Below are positions 51,434 to 61,258 of a stretch of DNA of 64,000 nucleotides, one piece after another. Within the stretch, counting starts at the first letter, position 1. Each line of letters opens with the position of its first letter. Made by a program: the position numbers and the translations under genes. The DNA comes from Ignavibacteria bacterium UBA2360 (GTDB taxonomy: Bacteria; Bacteroidota; Ignavibacteria; Tepidaquicellales; OLB5), in NCBI GenBank assembly GCA_002344125.1, contig DDTQ01000002.1, forward strand, positions 90,147-154,146, written 5' to 3'. The notes beneath the pieces were generated by a model. That model searched no databases and was not told where the DNA came from. It saw only the letters and a list, made by a program, of their open reading frames with translations.

Positions 51434-52777
51434 TTACTGATTCTTCCTCAATCTAACTCTGTTATATATATCAGCACCTATATTCTCACCCATTATTACC
51501 CCGTTTTCACAGGCATTTCTGTAATGGATACCGCCATAAACCCTGGAATTTGAACACTCGTCTGCCGCTTCCTTGAAATTATTGAATGAACGCGGCGCCA
51601 TACCGATACGTAAATGTGTTGTATCTGTAAATGGTATTTCACCGAATACCTTTGTCATTAAATACGCGCAGGTTCCCGAGCTTGTTGAATGACCCGAAGG
51701 ATAATCAGGGAAAGGAGGCGTTGGCACTAATGGCGTCCAGCCGGGCTGCATAAACCTTCTGATAAATGACTGCGGTCTCAAATAATTATTAAAATATTTT
51801 GCATACCAGCACGAAATAAACGCATCACCGATCCCGATTCCCAAATAACCGAATGCCTCAGCGGCTTTATCAAGTTTGTAGTCATGTTTGGCGATCATTT
51901 GATATACAATTGAAACCCAATGTCCCGGGGGCTGCAATGTTAGCTGCTTATCTCTCCAGAATAATGCTATATCTCGCTGCTCCTGTGTCGTGTTTTCCCT
52001 TATCTGCTTGATCTCAAGCTGGTCGTTGTAAAAAGGTGAACCAACTGTCGTATCAAAACCATAAGAAGGCGGCAAATAATTTGAAGATGCGCTCTGAACC
52101 GCTAAAGTTCTTAATGTTCCCCAATATGGCTCAACCGCAGTATCTCCCGGATTTATAGGCTCCCAGTTAGATGGGTTTTCAAAAATTGTTGGCGGATTGT
52201 AAGGCGCGCCGTATATCCTATAGAAGCCGTCCGTATTTGCCCATTCCAGTACCTTATGAGCAATTGCCTCGCCAAGCATTAGTGACCTGTTTATTACTGC
52301 GGAATCTTTTTCAGCGTATTTCAGTGTCCTCTGGTTGTTTGCCATGTTATTTATCATATTATGAGAGGGCGTATAAAGAACACGGTACAACCCTCTGAAA
52401 AGGATTGGCATTGCACCCGTAATCACAGAAGACCAGTCGTATTCATATGCCGGATAAGCCATCGGCATTTGAGGCATCTCATTCAATTGACCGCTCATTG
52501 ATCTGTACATGGGCATACCCTGTACAACGCATTCATATAAGCCGATACATAAATAGGTATATATTCTGCCGGCCTGCGGCGGATTATCTCTGCTCTCATC
52601 TGCGACTATCTTTCCGGAAAGCCACATCCAGTCAATTGCGTATTTCGCATCGTATGATGATGCGGGAGGTGAAATTGGCGCGGTTACATTACCTACAGAA
52701 GTATCACTGTCACTGCATCCAATGACCAACGCTGAAATAAATACCAGCAATACTAAATAATTGATCGTTCTCTTCAT
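51434..52777 (-). CDS. PAP2 / vanadium-dependent haloperoxidase-like lipoprotein
   Basis: 447 residues from MKRTINYLVLLVF (start 52777; an in-frame ATG three codons earlier is possible). The lipobox is VIGC. The acid-phosphatase/haloperoxidase site is complete: K-x6-RP in KYFNNYLRP, PSGH in PDYPSGHSTSSG, and SRVYGGIHYRNA near the end. This is the bacterial haloperoxidase-like group, which binds vanadate or phosphate; actual activity cannot be told. It follows the CRTAC1-like gene (stop 52792) with 14 bases between and is likely co-transcribed. Confidence 0.88.
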   Translation of the reverse strand: MKRTINYLVLLVFISALVIGCSDSDTSVGNVTAPISPPASSYDAKYAIDWMWLSGKIVADESRDNPPQAGRIYTYLCIGLYECVVQGMPMYRSMSGQLNEMPQMPMAYPAYEYDWSSVITGAMPILFRGLYRVLYTPSHNMINNMANNQRTLKYAEKDSAVINRSLMLGEAIAHKVLEWANTDGFYRIYGAPYNPPTIFENPSNWEPINPGDTAVEPYWGTLRTLAVQSASSNYLPPSYGFDTTVGSPFYNDQLEIKQIRENTTQEQRDIALFWRDKQLTLQPPGHWVSIVYQMIAKHDYKLDKAAEAFGYLGIGIGDAFISCWYAKYFNNYLRPQSFIRRFMQPGWTPLVPTPPFPDYPSGHSTSSGTCAYLMTKVFGEIPFTDTTHLRIGMAPRSFNNFKEAADECSNSRVYGGIHYRNACENGVIMGENIGADIYNRVRLRKNQ

Positions 52778-52791
52778 TTTAACCAAAACTG

Positions 52792-54558
52792 TTATTTTAT
52801 TAAAATCATTTTTTTTGTATCTGTAAAGTTTCCTGCCGTCATCTTATAGTAATATATCCCCGAGGAAAGCCCTGATGTTATATTCTCATTCAAATGGAAA
52901 TTGTAACTACCGGCTGATTTTATCTCATTCACAAGTTCTTTTACTTCAACACCCAGGATATTATACATCTTTATTGTAACCTGTGAACTCACTGGGAGAG
53001 AGTATTCTATCATTGTGGATGGATTGAACGGGTTCGGGTAGTTTTGCTGCAGCATGTATTGCGAAGGGATTTCATTAGTATTGCCGTTAATACCTATAAC
53101 CCCTGATTCAACGATCGTTATCGTTTGATTGGTACTTACATTTGTAACGGTGTTTTTGATCCCGCTGGGGAAGATAACTTCTATTGAATCAATTACATTT
53201 ACCGAACCGACTCCAATTGTCTGTATAAAGCTGTTTTGTGAACAATAACTTTGCCCGCAATGAGTAGTTCTGAGAAATCTTGATCCGTTTCGGTAAACAT
53301 ATATTCTCGAGCCAACTGCATCCCTGTTGCTTACAGTGCCTTCCAGTTTTAACTTGATCCATTTGTTTACGCCGCCGCTGCTTTTCCATAACAGGCATGG
53401 CTCAAAATCATTTAATACCGCGATATCAATGTATCCGTTGTTATCAAAGTCACCAATTGCATTTCCGTAACTCAGGTAGTGGGTATTGTCAACTCCGGAA
53501 CCCGTAACTCGTGTAAATGTTCCGTTATTATTGTTTCTGAATAACATGTTTTCTCTGTATGGGTTTCCGCCCGATGATGAAATGAACAGGTCCAGGTCAC
53601 CATCATTATCGTAATCTAAAAAATTGTTACCCCAGCAGATTTTATTCACACTCATTCCCAGGTCTGCTGCAATATCTGTAAATGTGCCGTTACCGTTATT
53701 TTTAAGGAACGCGTTACCTTCTTCACCGTTTGATATGTATATATCAAGATCGTTATCATTATCAAAGTCTCCCACAGAAAGTCCCATTGCGTCCATCGTC
53801 AGATTTGTGCCTGTAATAACGCTTACATCTGTAAATGTACCATTACCGTTATTTCTCAGCATTGTGTTCCCGAAGCGCCTGTCATTTGCTATGTAGATAT
53901 CTTCCCAGCCGTCATTATTGTAATCAATTGTTGATATTGCAAGAATTTTGTTTCCTAAATTTCCTGCTCCGGATGAAACTGAAACATTTTCGAATGTTCC
54001 GTTGCCGGTATTTTTGTACAGCATGTTGTAATAATTTATATTATTTCCAAAACCGCTATACACTCCTGCATACAGGTCAAGCAAACCGTCTTTATTATAG
54101 TCAAAGAACATTGCAGCGCTGGAATGCAGTGAATCGTTCATTAAGATTCCGCAGGTGGCAGTAATATCTTCAAATACCGAACCGTTGTTTCTGTATAATC
54201 TGTTTATTCCTGTTAAGTTCGAAATGAAAAGATCCCTGTCACCGTCATTATCAATATCAGCAACAAGCACGGTTTTCGATTCCAGCACATCAAGTATATT
54301 CAATGCCAGGGCAACTTCTGTGAACTGACCGTTATTATTCCTGAATATCTTAATACGCTCATTCTGTGAACTCGGAAATATTATATCATCCAACCCGTCA
54401 TTATCCAGATCGCAGAAAGTAACTCCCGCTCCGTTAAATGAACCGTTATACTGATGAAGCAAACCGGTAGTTGGTGCGGCATTAACAAATGTCTGGGCAT
54501 TTATATTGCCGAACAAAAATGATAATACAGTACTCAAAAGTAAAAATTTAACCTTCAT
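52792..54558 (-). CDS. T9SS-sorted FG-GAP/VCBS repeat protein with ASPIC/UnbV domain (CRTAC1-like)
   Basis: 588 residues. Signal peptide ~1-21. Seven or so FG-GAP blades with calcium-loop motifs (FCDLDNDGLDDIIFPS, VADIDNDGDRDLFISN, IDYNNDGWEDIYIAND, DFDNDNDLDIYIS, DYDNDGDLDLFISS) form an integrin-type propeller, ~30-390. The ASPIC/UnbV module follows at ~400-490 (SRIYVYRNGSRFLRTTHCG, SIEVIFPSG). Sorting domain from ~500 (QNYPNPFNPSTMIEY). Such proteins are calcium-binding adhesins. First gene of a two-gene unit with the PAP2 lipoprotein. Confidence 0.92.
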   Translation of the reverse strand: MKVKFLLLSTVLSFLFGNINAQTFVNAAPTTGLLHQYNGSFNGAGVTFCDLDNDGLDDIIFPSSQNERIKIFRNNNGQFTEVALALNILDVLESKTVLVADIDNDGDRDLFISNLTGINRLYRNNGSVFEDITATCGILMNDSLHSSAAMFFDYNKDGLLDLYAGVYSGFGNNINYYNMLYKNTGNGTFENVSVSSGAGNLGNKILAISTIDYNNDGWEDIYIANDRRFGNTMLRNNGNGTFTDVSVITGTNLTMDAMGLSVGDFDNDNDLDIYISNGEEGNAFLKNNGNGTFTDIAADLGMSVNKICWGNNFLDYDNDGDLDLFISSSGGNPYRENMLFRNNNNGTFTRVTGSGVDNTHYLSYGNAIGDFDNNGYIDIAVLNDFEPCLLWKSSGGVNKWIKLKLEGTVSNRDAVGSRIYVYRNGSRFLRTTHCGQSYCSQNSFIQTIGVGSVNVIDSIEVIFPSGIKNTVTNVSTNQTITIVESGVIGINGNTNEIPSQYMLQQNYPNPFNPSTMIEYSLPVSSQVTIKMYNILGVEVKELVNEIKSAGSYNFHLNENITSGLSSGIYYYKMTAGNFTDTKKMILIK

Positions 54559-54643
54559 TTTCGCTCCAAAAAATCTATTTATATTATTATTAATTGAATA
54601 ATAATATTTTTTATGTGTTATTACAATACAAATAGGATAAAGA

Positions 54644-54678
54644 AAAAGCCCCGAAATTCTTTAATTTCGGAGCTTTTT
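54644..54678 (-). terminator. Rho-independent terminator after the first Kelch gene
   Basis: Stem AAAAGCCCCGAAATT / AATTTCGGAGCTTTT with one bulge; T-rich on the minus strand. It separates the CRTAC1-like gene from the Kelch gene ending at 54701. Confidence 0.8.
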
Positions 54679-54700
54679 TGTTACCAATACCTTAATCTTT

Positions 54701-56074
54701 TTACTTTATTAACAGCATCTTCTTAGTTTCTCTAAAACTGCCGGCCTGAATTGTATAAAAATATATTCCGCTGGAAAGCTCTGAACCCGAAAAAGTCTCA
54801 GTATGATTTCCTGTCATGTAGAACCTGTTCACAGGTTCACTTACTATCCTGCCGCTTACATCTGTGATCGTTATCTTTACGCTTGATGCTTCAGGCAGAG
54901 AAAAACTGATCTTTGTTTCAGGATTAAATGGGTTCGGATAATTCTGCTTTAGTTCAAATCTTTCCGGGGTTAAGTTATTGTTTCCGTTTACACCAACCAT
55001 ATTCATACAGGGTCCCTCTATGTGACTGAAAGTCAATGATTCCGTTTTGTTTGAATTCTGATTAGTTGTATAACCCCCTACTGTAAATATCTGGTCATAG
55101 CCTTTGCCGCAGGCTTTATAGTTCGATCTTGCCTGCGTGTTATCCGGCAGACCCGGCTGCCATGACTGTGTACAAAAATTCCAGAAGTGTGTTTGCGAGG
55201 TCGGAACCGAGCCGCCTAGCGCGCCGCCGGTACACATTATTCCTACACCTGTTGATTTTACCGCAACATAAGATGCCATTCTTGATATCGGTCCGGCTGG
55301 GTAATTTGCAATTGAAGTCCATGTTATTATTTTGGTATTTGGATCAATTACTCCTTTGTAACAATTCGCTATCGCTACACCGCCGGTTGTATAACCACCT
55401 ACAGTTATTATTGTATCCCGGTAGATTCCTCCGCCAAGCATCGCATTGGGCAGCGGAAGATCACTTGAATATGAATATGAATTGTTTGCTACATTATACA
55501 ACTGTACCTTGTTTGTCTTAAGTGAGCTTGAACCAAAGTAACCATCGCCGCCCCCTATTACAAATATAAATCCTTCGCTGTGTTTAAGTACAAGAGCATC
55601 TGTTATTTTTGTCGGCATATCCGCCATAGTTTGCCATGAATTTGCCGCAACATCATATCTTAGGGTTTTACCCAATCCATTTGGTGAATTTCCACCAAAT
55701 ACATAAATGTAACTCCCGCCGTTCATTGTCACGGCCGTTCCGGCTGATATCTGGTATGGCATTGTTGAATAACTGTTTTGCCAGGTATTTGTCGCAAGGT
55801 TCAGCCTTGCTACCCTCCGCATATCAGCTGATGAATTTCCTCCGCCAAACTGGTACACGTACGGTACTCCTGCAATTTCTACATATGCGCAGCAGCTCCT
55901 CGAAAGTGAATTGGGTGAATTGGAAAGCGTAGTCCAGCTGCCTGAAAGCATATATGGACTTACTTCAGGTGTATAAGGATTTCCATGTGTATAGTTCTCA
56001 TCATAATCAGGATTCTGTGCCCTGATCATTGTGAAACTCAAAATTAAAACTACAGATGTAATTAACCATTTCAT
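54701..56074 (-). CDS. T9SS-sorted Kelch-repeat protein
   Basis: 457 residues. Signal peptide ~1-19 (MIRAQNP). Residues ~45-360 hold about six Kelch blades with GG pairs and spaced tryptophans (YIYVFGGNSPNGLGKTLRYD, SWQTMADMPTKITDALV, FIFVIGGGDGYFGSS). Sorting domain from ~375 (QNYPNPFNPETKISF). Kelch propellers bind proteins or glycans; ligand unknown. It is the last of four consecutive Kelch-T9SS genes on this strand. Confidence 0.9.
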   Translation of the reverse strand: MKWLITSVVLILSFTMIRAQNPDYDENYTHGNPYTPEVSPYMLSGSWTTLSNSPNSLSRSCCAYVEIAGVPYVYQFGGGNSSADMRRVARLNLATNTWQNSYSTMPYQISAGTAVTMNGGSYIYVFGGNSPNGLGKTLRYDVAANSWQTMADMPTKITDALVLKHSEGFIFVIGGGDGYFGSSSLKTNKVQLYNVANNSYSYSSDLPLPNAMLGGGIYRDTIITVGGYTTGGVAIANCYKGVIDPNTKIITWTSIANYPAGPISRMASYVAVKSTGVGIMCTGGALGGSVPTSQTHFWNFCTQSWQPGLPDNTQARSNYKACGKGYDQIFTVGGYTTNQNSNKTESLTFSHIEGPCMNMVGVNGNNNLTPERFELKQNYPNPFNPETKISFSLPEASSVKITITDVSGRIVSEPVNRFYMTGNHTETFSGSELSSGIYFYTIQAGSFRETKKMLLIK

Positions 56075-56199
56075 ACAATTTATTCCTTTTCTAGTAATTA
56101 AGAAATTAATTACCCCCTAATTGTAGTAAATTTAATTACTCCTATATGGTGATACAATAACGTATTTAGTGTAGATAAAATAATTTTATCTGTCTATTA

Positions 56200-57504
56200 T
56201 TACTTAATTAACACCATTTTTCTGGAATCACTGAATTCTCCTGTTTCTATCTTATAGAAATACACCCCGCTGGATACACTGCTGCCGTCAAAAACTACTT
56301 CATGCGCGCCCGCCTGCCTGTATTCATTCAAAAGCACAAATAACTCTTTGCCCAGTATATCGGTAATTGTGAGTTTTACAATATTACCTTTTGGAATATC
56401 AAATGATATTTTCGTTTGCGGATTGAATGGATTTGGATAATTCTGTTTTAAACTGAATTGAACAGGTATGTAATTGGAATTGATTCCGGTTAACGGCCCC
56501 GTACAATTTAAAAGACATGTGTCAGCAAATACTTCCAGCGGCCTGGTGGTTTGTCCCTGAATCGAGCCGCCTGCGCACCATATCTTAACGCCGGGAACCC
56601 CCTGGCAATATGTTATACTTGCCGATATTGCGCTGTAAAGATTGTTTGTCCTTGTCGGTTTGCCGTCACGGTAGCTCCAGGTTGAAGTCGTGGTGTCCCA
56701 AATTGCTACGGAATCATTCCCCGCTCCGCCGTTAATTTCTCCCATCACAACATAAAACTTACCCATTATTGCCGTACCTCCGGGCCTGCTTGTTGCTACT
56801 GCTATATTCGTCCTCTGCTGCCATGTTATCTGAAGCGGGTTTGAAGGATTAATAGTACCTACCCAGAAATCATTTCTGAATGACCCCGAAAATCCAGCGC
56901 AAACAAACAGCTTGTTGCCAAGTAACCCTCCGGCAAAGCTGCGCCGGCCGTTACCTGAAGAAATTTGCGTTGCCTGAGACCACGTATTAGTGTTTACATT
57001 ATATACCTGGATCAGGGTTTCGTATGTATTCCAGCCGCCCAGCATACTGTATATAAGGCTATCACCGTAACACTCGGCAACATTGCCTGTCACCGGGGTC
57101 GGAATATCAGCAAGCAAACTCCAGATTCCCGTTGCGGGATCATATACAAATGTCTCCGAAGTCCCTGTTGATACTGCCGTATTCCCGCCGCCAATGTAAT
57201 AGATCTTGTTTCTGCATGCAACCAGGTCACCACCTGATTTTGATACCGGTGTACCCTGGCCAACCTGCCAGACGTTGCCGCTTATGGAATACTTGTAAAA
57301 ACTTGTTGATGGCGCGCCCGATGAAGATCCTCCGGCAACATAAATTGTATCACCAAGCACAACTGAAGCATGACCCCAAATCGTGCCCGTTCCGGGCATA
57401 ACAGGAAAATTGCCGCACCATTGATTGGGCTGCTTTTGAGCTAAAACCGTAATTGTGCTGATAATGAATGCTGTTATAAGAAGAAAAGAAAAGTACTTTT
57501 TCAT
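56200..57504 (-). CDS. T9SS-sorted Kelch-repeat protein
   Basis: 434 residues. Signal peptide ~1-22 (TITVLAQ). Kelch blades from ~30 to 325: IYVAGGSSSGAPSTSFYKYS, IYYIGGGNTAVSTGT, IYSMLGGWNTYETLIQVYN, FYVVMGEINGGAGNDSVA. Sorting domain from ~348 (QNYPNPFNPQTKISF) ends SDSRKMVLIK. A purine-rich GGGGGTGG stretch precedes the start on the minus strand. Paralogous to its neighbours on both sides by domain plan, though the blade sequences have diverged strongly. Confidence 0.9.
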   Translation of the reverse strand: MKKYFSFLLITAFIISTITVLAQKQPNQWCGNFPVMPGTGTIWGHASVVLGDTIYVAGGSSSGAPSTSFYKYSISGNVWQVGQGTPVSKSGGDLVACRNKIYYIGGGNTAVSTGTSETFVYDPATGIWSLLADIPTPVTGNVAECYGDSLIYSMLGGWNTYETLIQVYNVNTNTWSQATQISSGNGRRSFAGGLLGNKLFVCAGFSGSFRNDFWVGTINPSNPLQITWQQRTNIAVATSRPGGTAIMGKFYVVMGEINGGAGNDSVAIWDTTTSTWSYRDGKPTRTNNLYSAISASITYCQGVPGVKIWCAGGSIQGQTTRPLEVFADTCLLNCTGPLTGINSNYIPVQFSLKQNYPNPFNPQTKISFDIPKGNIVKLTITDILGKELFVLLNEYRQAGAHEVVFDGSSVSSGVYFYKIETGEFSDSRKMVLIK

Positions 57505-57606
57505 GATTCCACCCCCTGGAAAATTTGAGTTACAATTTTTCTATACCATAAAATAGGTAATTAAAGAGGTTAAATCAATAAGGATATTGGTTAGCTAATA
57601 ACGTTA

Positions 57607-59004
57607 TTATTTAAGTAATATCATCTTGCCTGTGGCTGAATTTTTACCATTTTGAAGCCTGTAAAGATACAATCCGCTGGAAAGTTCACTTCCGTCAAAA
57701 TCTATCTCGTAGGTGCCGCTTGTTAATCCTGTGAATTTATACCTGTAAACCTGCCTGCCTGTAACATCATACACTGCAAAATTTACGTCGCTTTCACTGC
57801 TTTTTAGATAATCAAATTTTATGCGTGTTACCGGGTTGAAAGGGTTTGGATAGTTTTGGTATAACCTGAACTCACCCGGAACATTTACTGAAATATTTGT
57901 TATGCCTATAGGAGGAGGAGTTATGAATGAATATTTCTGCGCTGTATTAATTGCGTTCGGATTCTTAAATCCTCCAAAAAGATAAAAATAATTCGAATCA
58001 CTTCCCGTCGCTGCCGCAAAGGAAGATATATTAGCCGTCGTATCACCTGACGCGGGAAGGAAGCCAGTCCAAACGCCTATTGAATCTTGGTAACGCAGAC
58101 CCCATATTTCATTAACAGAAGTACTGCCTGTCATTCCCGGACCAAAGAGCATAAAATCATTCCACTTGGTACCGGCAACCCTGTACAAAGGCCGGCTGAA
58201 AGGAACACTGCCGTATAATTGCCATGCCACAAAAATTGTATCAGAAGTAAAATAGTCAACCCTGCCTCTGAAAACTGTATTCAAATTGCCTGCGCCGAAA
58301 CCGCCAACTGCGAAGATCAGACTGTCCAGCTCAGTTTGAATGTATTCAGCGTGTCCGGTTGTCATATTAACCGGAAAAACATTTGAATTTTTCCATATTC
58401 CCGTTGCGGGATCGTAAATTCTCACCAGGTTTATCGCGCCCTGAAATCCTGTAGTGGAGCCGCCTATCACTGCTATCAGGCTATCCTTAAGCACACAAAC
58501 TGCCGCTTCATGAACATAAGGCGCGGGTATCGTATCTGCTATTGACCATGTATTGTTTTGGAGGGAATACCTGAATATAAGCCCGTCAGGCGTTGTGAAA
58601 GAAGTATCTATTGACCCCACAAGATATAACGCGTCTTTTACCTTAACAAGCTTACCCGACCATCTTGGTCTCGGCAGCGAGGCTGCCAAAGAATACGAAC
58701 CCCCGGAAATATTATACCACAAGCAGGAATCGGTCGGCGTTCCGGTTGAATTCGCGCCGCCGCAAATAAATATTCTGCCGTTTAGTGAATCATAATATGT
58801 ATTTGTGCCAAGCAGAGCAGCCGGAAGCTCACTGAGCCTGCTCCACATACCATTTACGTATGTATTTGTATCACCTGCCGGGAAATTTGAATTGCCTGTT
58901 ACCGGTTGAATGGTGTTACTTTCAATGAATATGGGATTTTCCTGTGACAGGGTGCTTAAACCTAATACTGTTAAAAATGTTATGAGGATAGTTATTTGTT
59001 TCAT
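57607..59004 (-). CDS. T9SS-sorted Kelch-repeat protein
   Basis: 465 residues from MKQITILITFLTVLGLS (start 59004), which gives a proper signal peptide; the frame extends upstream to 59091 but adds 29 non-secretory residues. Kelch blades ~50-365 (IFICGGANSTGTPTDSCLWY, LYLVGSIDTSFTTPDGLIFR, IAVIGGSTTGFQGAINLVRI). Sorting domain from ~378 (QNYPNPFNPVTRIKF) ending in a variant SATGKMILLK. Upstream lies the terminator of the next gene at 59074. Confidence 0.9.
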   Translation of the reverse strand: MKQITILITFLTVLGLSTLSQENPIFIESNTIQPVTGNSNFPAGDTNTYVNGMWSRLSELPAALLGTNTYYDSLNGRIFICGGANSTGTPTDSCLWYNISGGSYSLAASLPRPRWSGKLVKVKDALYLVGSIDTSFTTPDGLIFRYSLQNNTWSIADTIPAPYVHEAAVCVLKDSLIAVIGGSTTGFQGAINLVRIYDPATGIWKNSNVFPVNMTTGHAEYIQTELDSLIFAVGGFGAGNLNTVFRGRVDYFTSDTIFVAWQLYGSVPFSRPLYRVAGTKWNDFMLFGPGMTGSTSVNEIWGLRYQDSIGVWTGFLPASGDTTANISSFAAATGSDSNYFYLFGGFKNPNAINTAQKYSFITPPPIGITNISVNVPGEFRLYQNYPNPFNPVTRIKFDYLKSSESDVNFAVYDVTGRQVYRYKFTGLTSGTYEIDFDGSELSSGLYLYRLQNGKNSATGKMILLK

Positions 59005-59068
59005 ATTTACAAGGTTATGCATATTTTCAACGATTTTCAATTTAAAAATTTGCTGTCTTTTCAGAATG

Positions 59069-59876
59069 CAGCCAATAAAAAACCCGCGCATATTTCTACG
59101 CGCGGGTTGTAAAACCGTTAAATAATTCTGTTTATGCTGAATTATTTTACTAAAAGCATTCTCTTTGTATCTGTAAATTCACCTGCTTCAAGTCTGTAGA
59201 AATAAACTCCTGAGGCAAGTAATGATGCGTCAAAGTTAACTTCGTATGTACCTGAATTTCTGAATTCGTTAACCAGAGTTTTTACTTCTCTGCCAAGAAT
59301 ATCAAATATAACTAATTTCACGTTATCACCCTGAGGCATTGTGAACTTAATTGAGGTGGATGGGTTGAACGGATTAGGATAGTTCTGGCTTAAACTGTAA
59401 TAGTTAGGAATTTCAATAGTCTGAATTCCGCCAACAGGACAGCTGTAAGAAATAACTAAACACCATCTTCTTAAAGTACCTGTATCGCCGGTTGCTGTAT
59501 CACTGATTGAAAGTCTCCAGTAACCATCACCTAAACCTGCGCCGAAATTAAACGGTGCAAGCGGATTTGAAGGCTTGAATGATCCTGTGAAAGGTGCTGT
59601 TCCGGCTGAAATTAATGTTGATGCTGAATCGTTAAGTACTGTTCCGATGAAGTTATCACCTGAACCGCCCACGTTATCAATTATTAATGATGATACTGCG
59701 CCTTTGTTCAGGTAAAATGAAAGATCTGCATCCCATGTATGAATTACTGTATCAATTCTTACATTTACATCTGTGATAACGCATCCGCTGCCAAGAAGAA
59801 CCTGAACGGAATCTCTTGCCCATGAATGGTCAAGTAATGGAACATTTACGCTTCTGCAAATTGTTGTCTGTGGGCC
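59069..59876 (-). repeat. 808-bp duplicated P-domain/sorting-domain module, copy 1
   Basis: This block, running from the terminator through the sorting domain to the start of the P-domain, matches 61259-62066 without net insertion or deletion. The encoded ~245 residues differ at about ten positions. Similarity stops abruptly at TGTGGGCC (59876 / 62066) on one side and just outside the terminator on the other. Confidence 0.9.
59074..59108 (-). terminator. Rho-independent terminator (copy 1)
   Basis: Stem AACCCGCGC / GCGCGGGTT with a ten-base loop; on the minus strand followed by six T. It belongs to the duplicated module. Confidence 0.85.
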
Positions 59877-60971
59877 AGCTGGTGGTGCCGGGCAAAGAGT
59901 ATCTGTAAAGATCTCGGTATTTGTTATTGTCGCAGTACCGTTGTACCCAGATACGCATGCTAATTTCCAGATGTTTCCTGCAAGTCTTACGCTGCCGCTC
60001 TGCCCGCTGTTCCATGCTGTTGTTTTGTTAGCCTGAACTGTCCATGTGTCTGAACCGGGGCTGTAAGTATAACAGATATTTGATGTTAATGTGAATGCTG
60101 CTCCGGTGCTTCCGCCGGTCATAACAAGACCTTTACAGCCCCAGGGACGTAAATCCATCCTGTACATACCTGCACCAACACCCGGGCAAACTGCGCCGGT
60201 TGTCCATGTGATTACGCTTCTGTCAGATGAGCTAATAACACCTCTGTATGTTGTGTTGTAGAACAATGAAAGATCTGCTCCGCCAACATAAACCAAAGTA
60301 TCGCCTGAACGTGAAAAAGCTCCGCCAAACCTGTTTCCCGGCATTGGAGTAGCTGTTCTCCATGTATTTGTATTGGAGTTATAAAGATAAATTGCTCCTG
60401 ATACTGCTGCTCCGTCATATCCTCTTGCAACATAGATCAAACTATCCTGGTATCCAACACCTTTACAAAATGCTGCTACACCGGGCATCGAAGCTCTTGC
60501 AATCCATGTATTTGCGTTGATATCATATTTATAGAAGTTAGCTGTCGGAGATGTACCGCTTAAGTAACCCCCCATTGTATAAAGTGAATCCTTTAAAACA
60601 GCGCATCCGTTTACAACTGTTGTGTATGGAAGTACTGCCAATGTTGAATATGTATTCGTGTTAACATTGTATTTTTGTGTAACACCGCTTGCTGCAGATG
60701 GTGCATTGCCGCCAACAGTAAACACCCAGCCTGTATCATTTCTCTGGTATGAATCACTGCCGCCAAAATAAACCTGTGTTGTAACTGTAGCGCCTGTAGT
60801 CCACGCTCCAACCAAAGCATCCGGTAAATTGTTAGTGTTTATAGCAGATGAGTTTGTATTTGGCGCAATGGTTGAGGTTGGATTACCATCACTGCTCAAA
60901 CTGAAAAAACCGACTGAAATTGCAGTTATTAATACTGCAGCCAGCAAAAGAAGTTGTTTATTCTTCGTCAT
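59142..60971 (-). CDS. T9SS-sorted Kelch-repeat protein with proprotein-convertase P-domain
   Basis: 609 residues. Signal segment ~7-25. Kelch blades ~50-360 (TVGGNAPSAASGVTQKYN, LYTMGGYLSGTSPTANFYKY, VYVGGADLSLFYNTTYRG). A P-domain-like jelly roll follows (~375-515: VNVPLLDHSWARDSVQV, DVNVRIDTVIHTWDADLSF, NFGAGLGDGYWRLSISD) and a sorting domain from ~522 (SQNYPNPFNPSTSIKF). The last ~245 residues are almost the same as those of the next gene, so this protein looks like a Kelch head joined to a shared carrier end. Its promoter is at 61013-61041. Confidence 0.92.
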   Translation of the reverse strand: MTKNKQLLLLAAVLITAISVGFFSLSSDGNPTSTIAPNTNSSAINTNNLPDALVGAWTTGATVTTQVYFGGSDSYQRNDTGWVFTVGGNAPSAASGVTQKYNVNTNTYSTLAVLPYTTVVNGCAVLKDSLYTMGGYLSGTSPTANFYKYDINANTWIARASMPGVAAFCKGVGYQDSLIYVARGYDGAAVSGAIYLYNSNTNTWRTATPMPGNRFGGAFSRSGDTLVYVGGADLSLFYNTTYRGVISSSDRSVITWTTGAVCPGVGAGMYRMDLRPWGCKGLVMTGGSTGAAFTLTSNICYTYSPGSDTWTVQANKTTAWNSGQSGSVRLAGNIWKLACVSGYNGTATITNTEIFTDTLCPAPPAGPQTTICRSVNVPLLDHSWARDSVQVLLGSGCVITDVNVRIDTVIHTWDADLSFYLNKGAVSSLIIDNVGGSGDNFIGTVLNDSASTLISAGTAPFTGSFKPSNPLAPFNFGAGLGDGYWRLSISDTATGDTGTLRRWCLVISYSCPVGGIQTIEIPNYYSLSQNYPNPFNPSTSIKFTMPQGDNVKLVIFDILGREVKTLVNEFRNSGTYEVNFDASLLASGVYFYRLEAGEFTDTKRMLLVK

Positions 60972-61012
60972 GTTTACTCCGTTTGGTTTTAAAATAGTTA
61001 ATTGAATTTTGC

Positions 61013-61041
61013 ATAATATTAAATAAATTTTGTGTTGTCAA
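61013..61041 (-). promoter_or_regulatory. Sigma70-type promoter of the Kelch/P-domain gene
   Basis: On the minus strand TTGACA (61041-61036), 17-base spacer, TATTAT (61018-61013) followed by GC, about 40 bases before the start at 60971. The -35 box is perfect. The leader shares ATTCAATTAACTA and CGGAG with that of the paralogue. Confidence 0.65.
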
Positions 61042-61258
61042 GTGAAAAGTTTTTAAAATGCGGATCCGGATTATTGGCATTTATACAATTCAGTTAAATT
61101 TTACCGGTTTTAAGCGTTACTATCTTAAATTTTACGCAATTCTCTAATTATAGAATCGTTTATTCAGTAGCGTTTATGTAACAGATGTGCTCATTATGCC
61201 ATTTAATAAGAGTAAGTACGCTGTACTTTGAGGTGTCGGATAATTCAGGAAAGCATGG

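Noticed and set aside
51434..52777. Confident vanadium haloperoxidase assignment
   Set aside because: The active-site motifs are shared with PAP2 phosphatases, so halogenation cannot be claimed from sequence.
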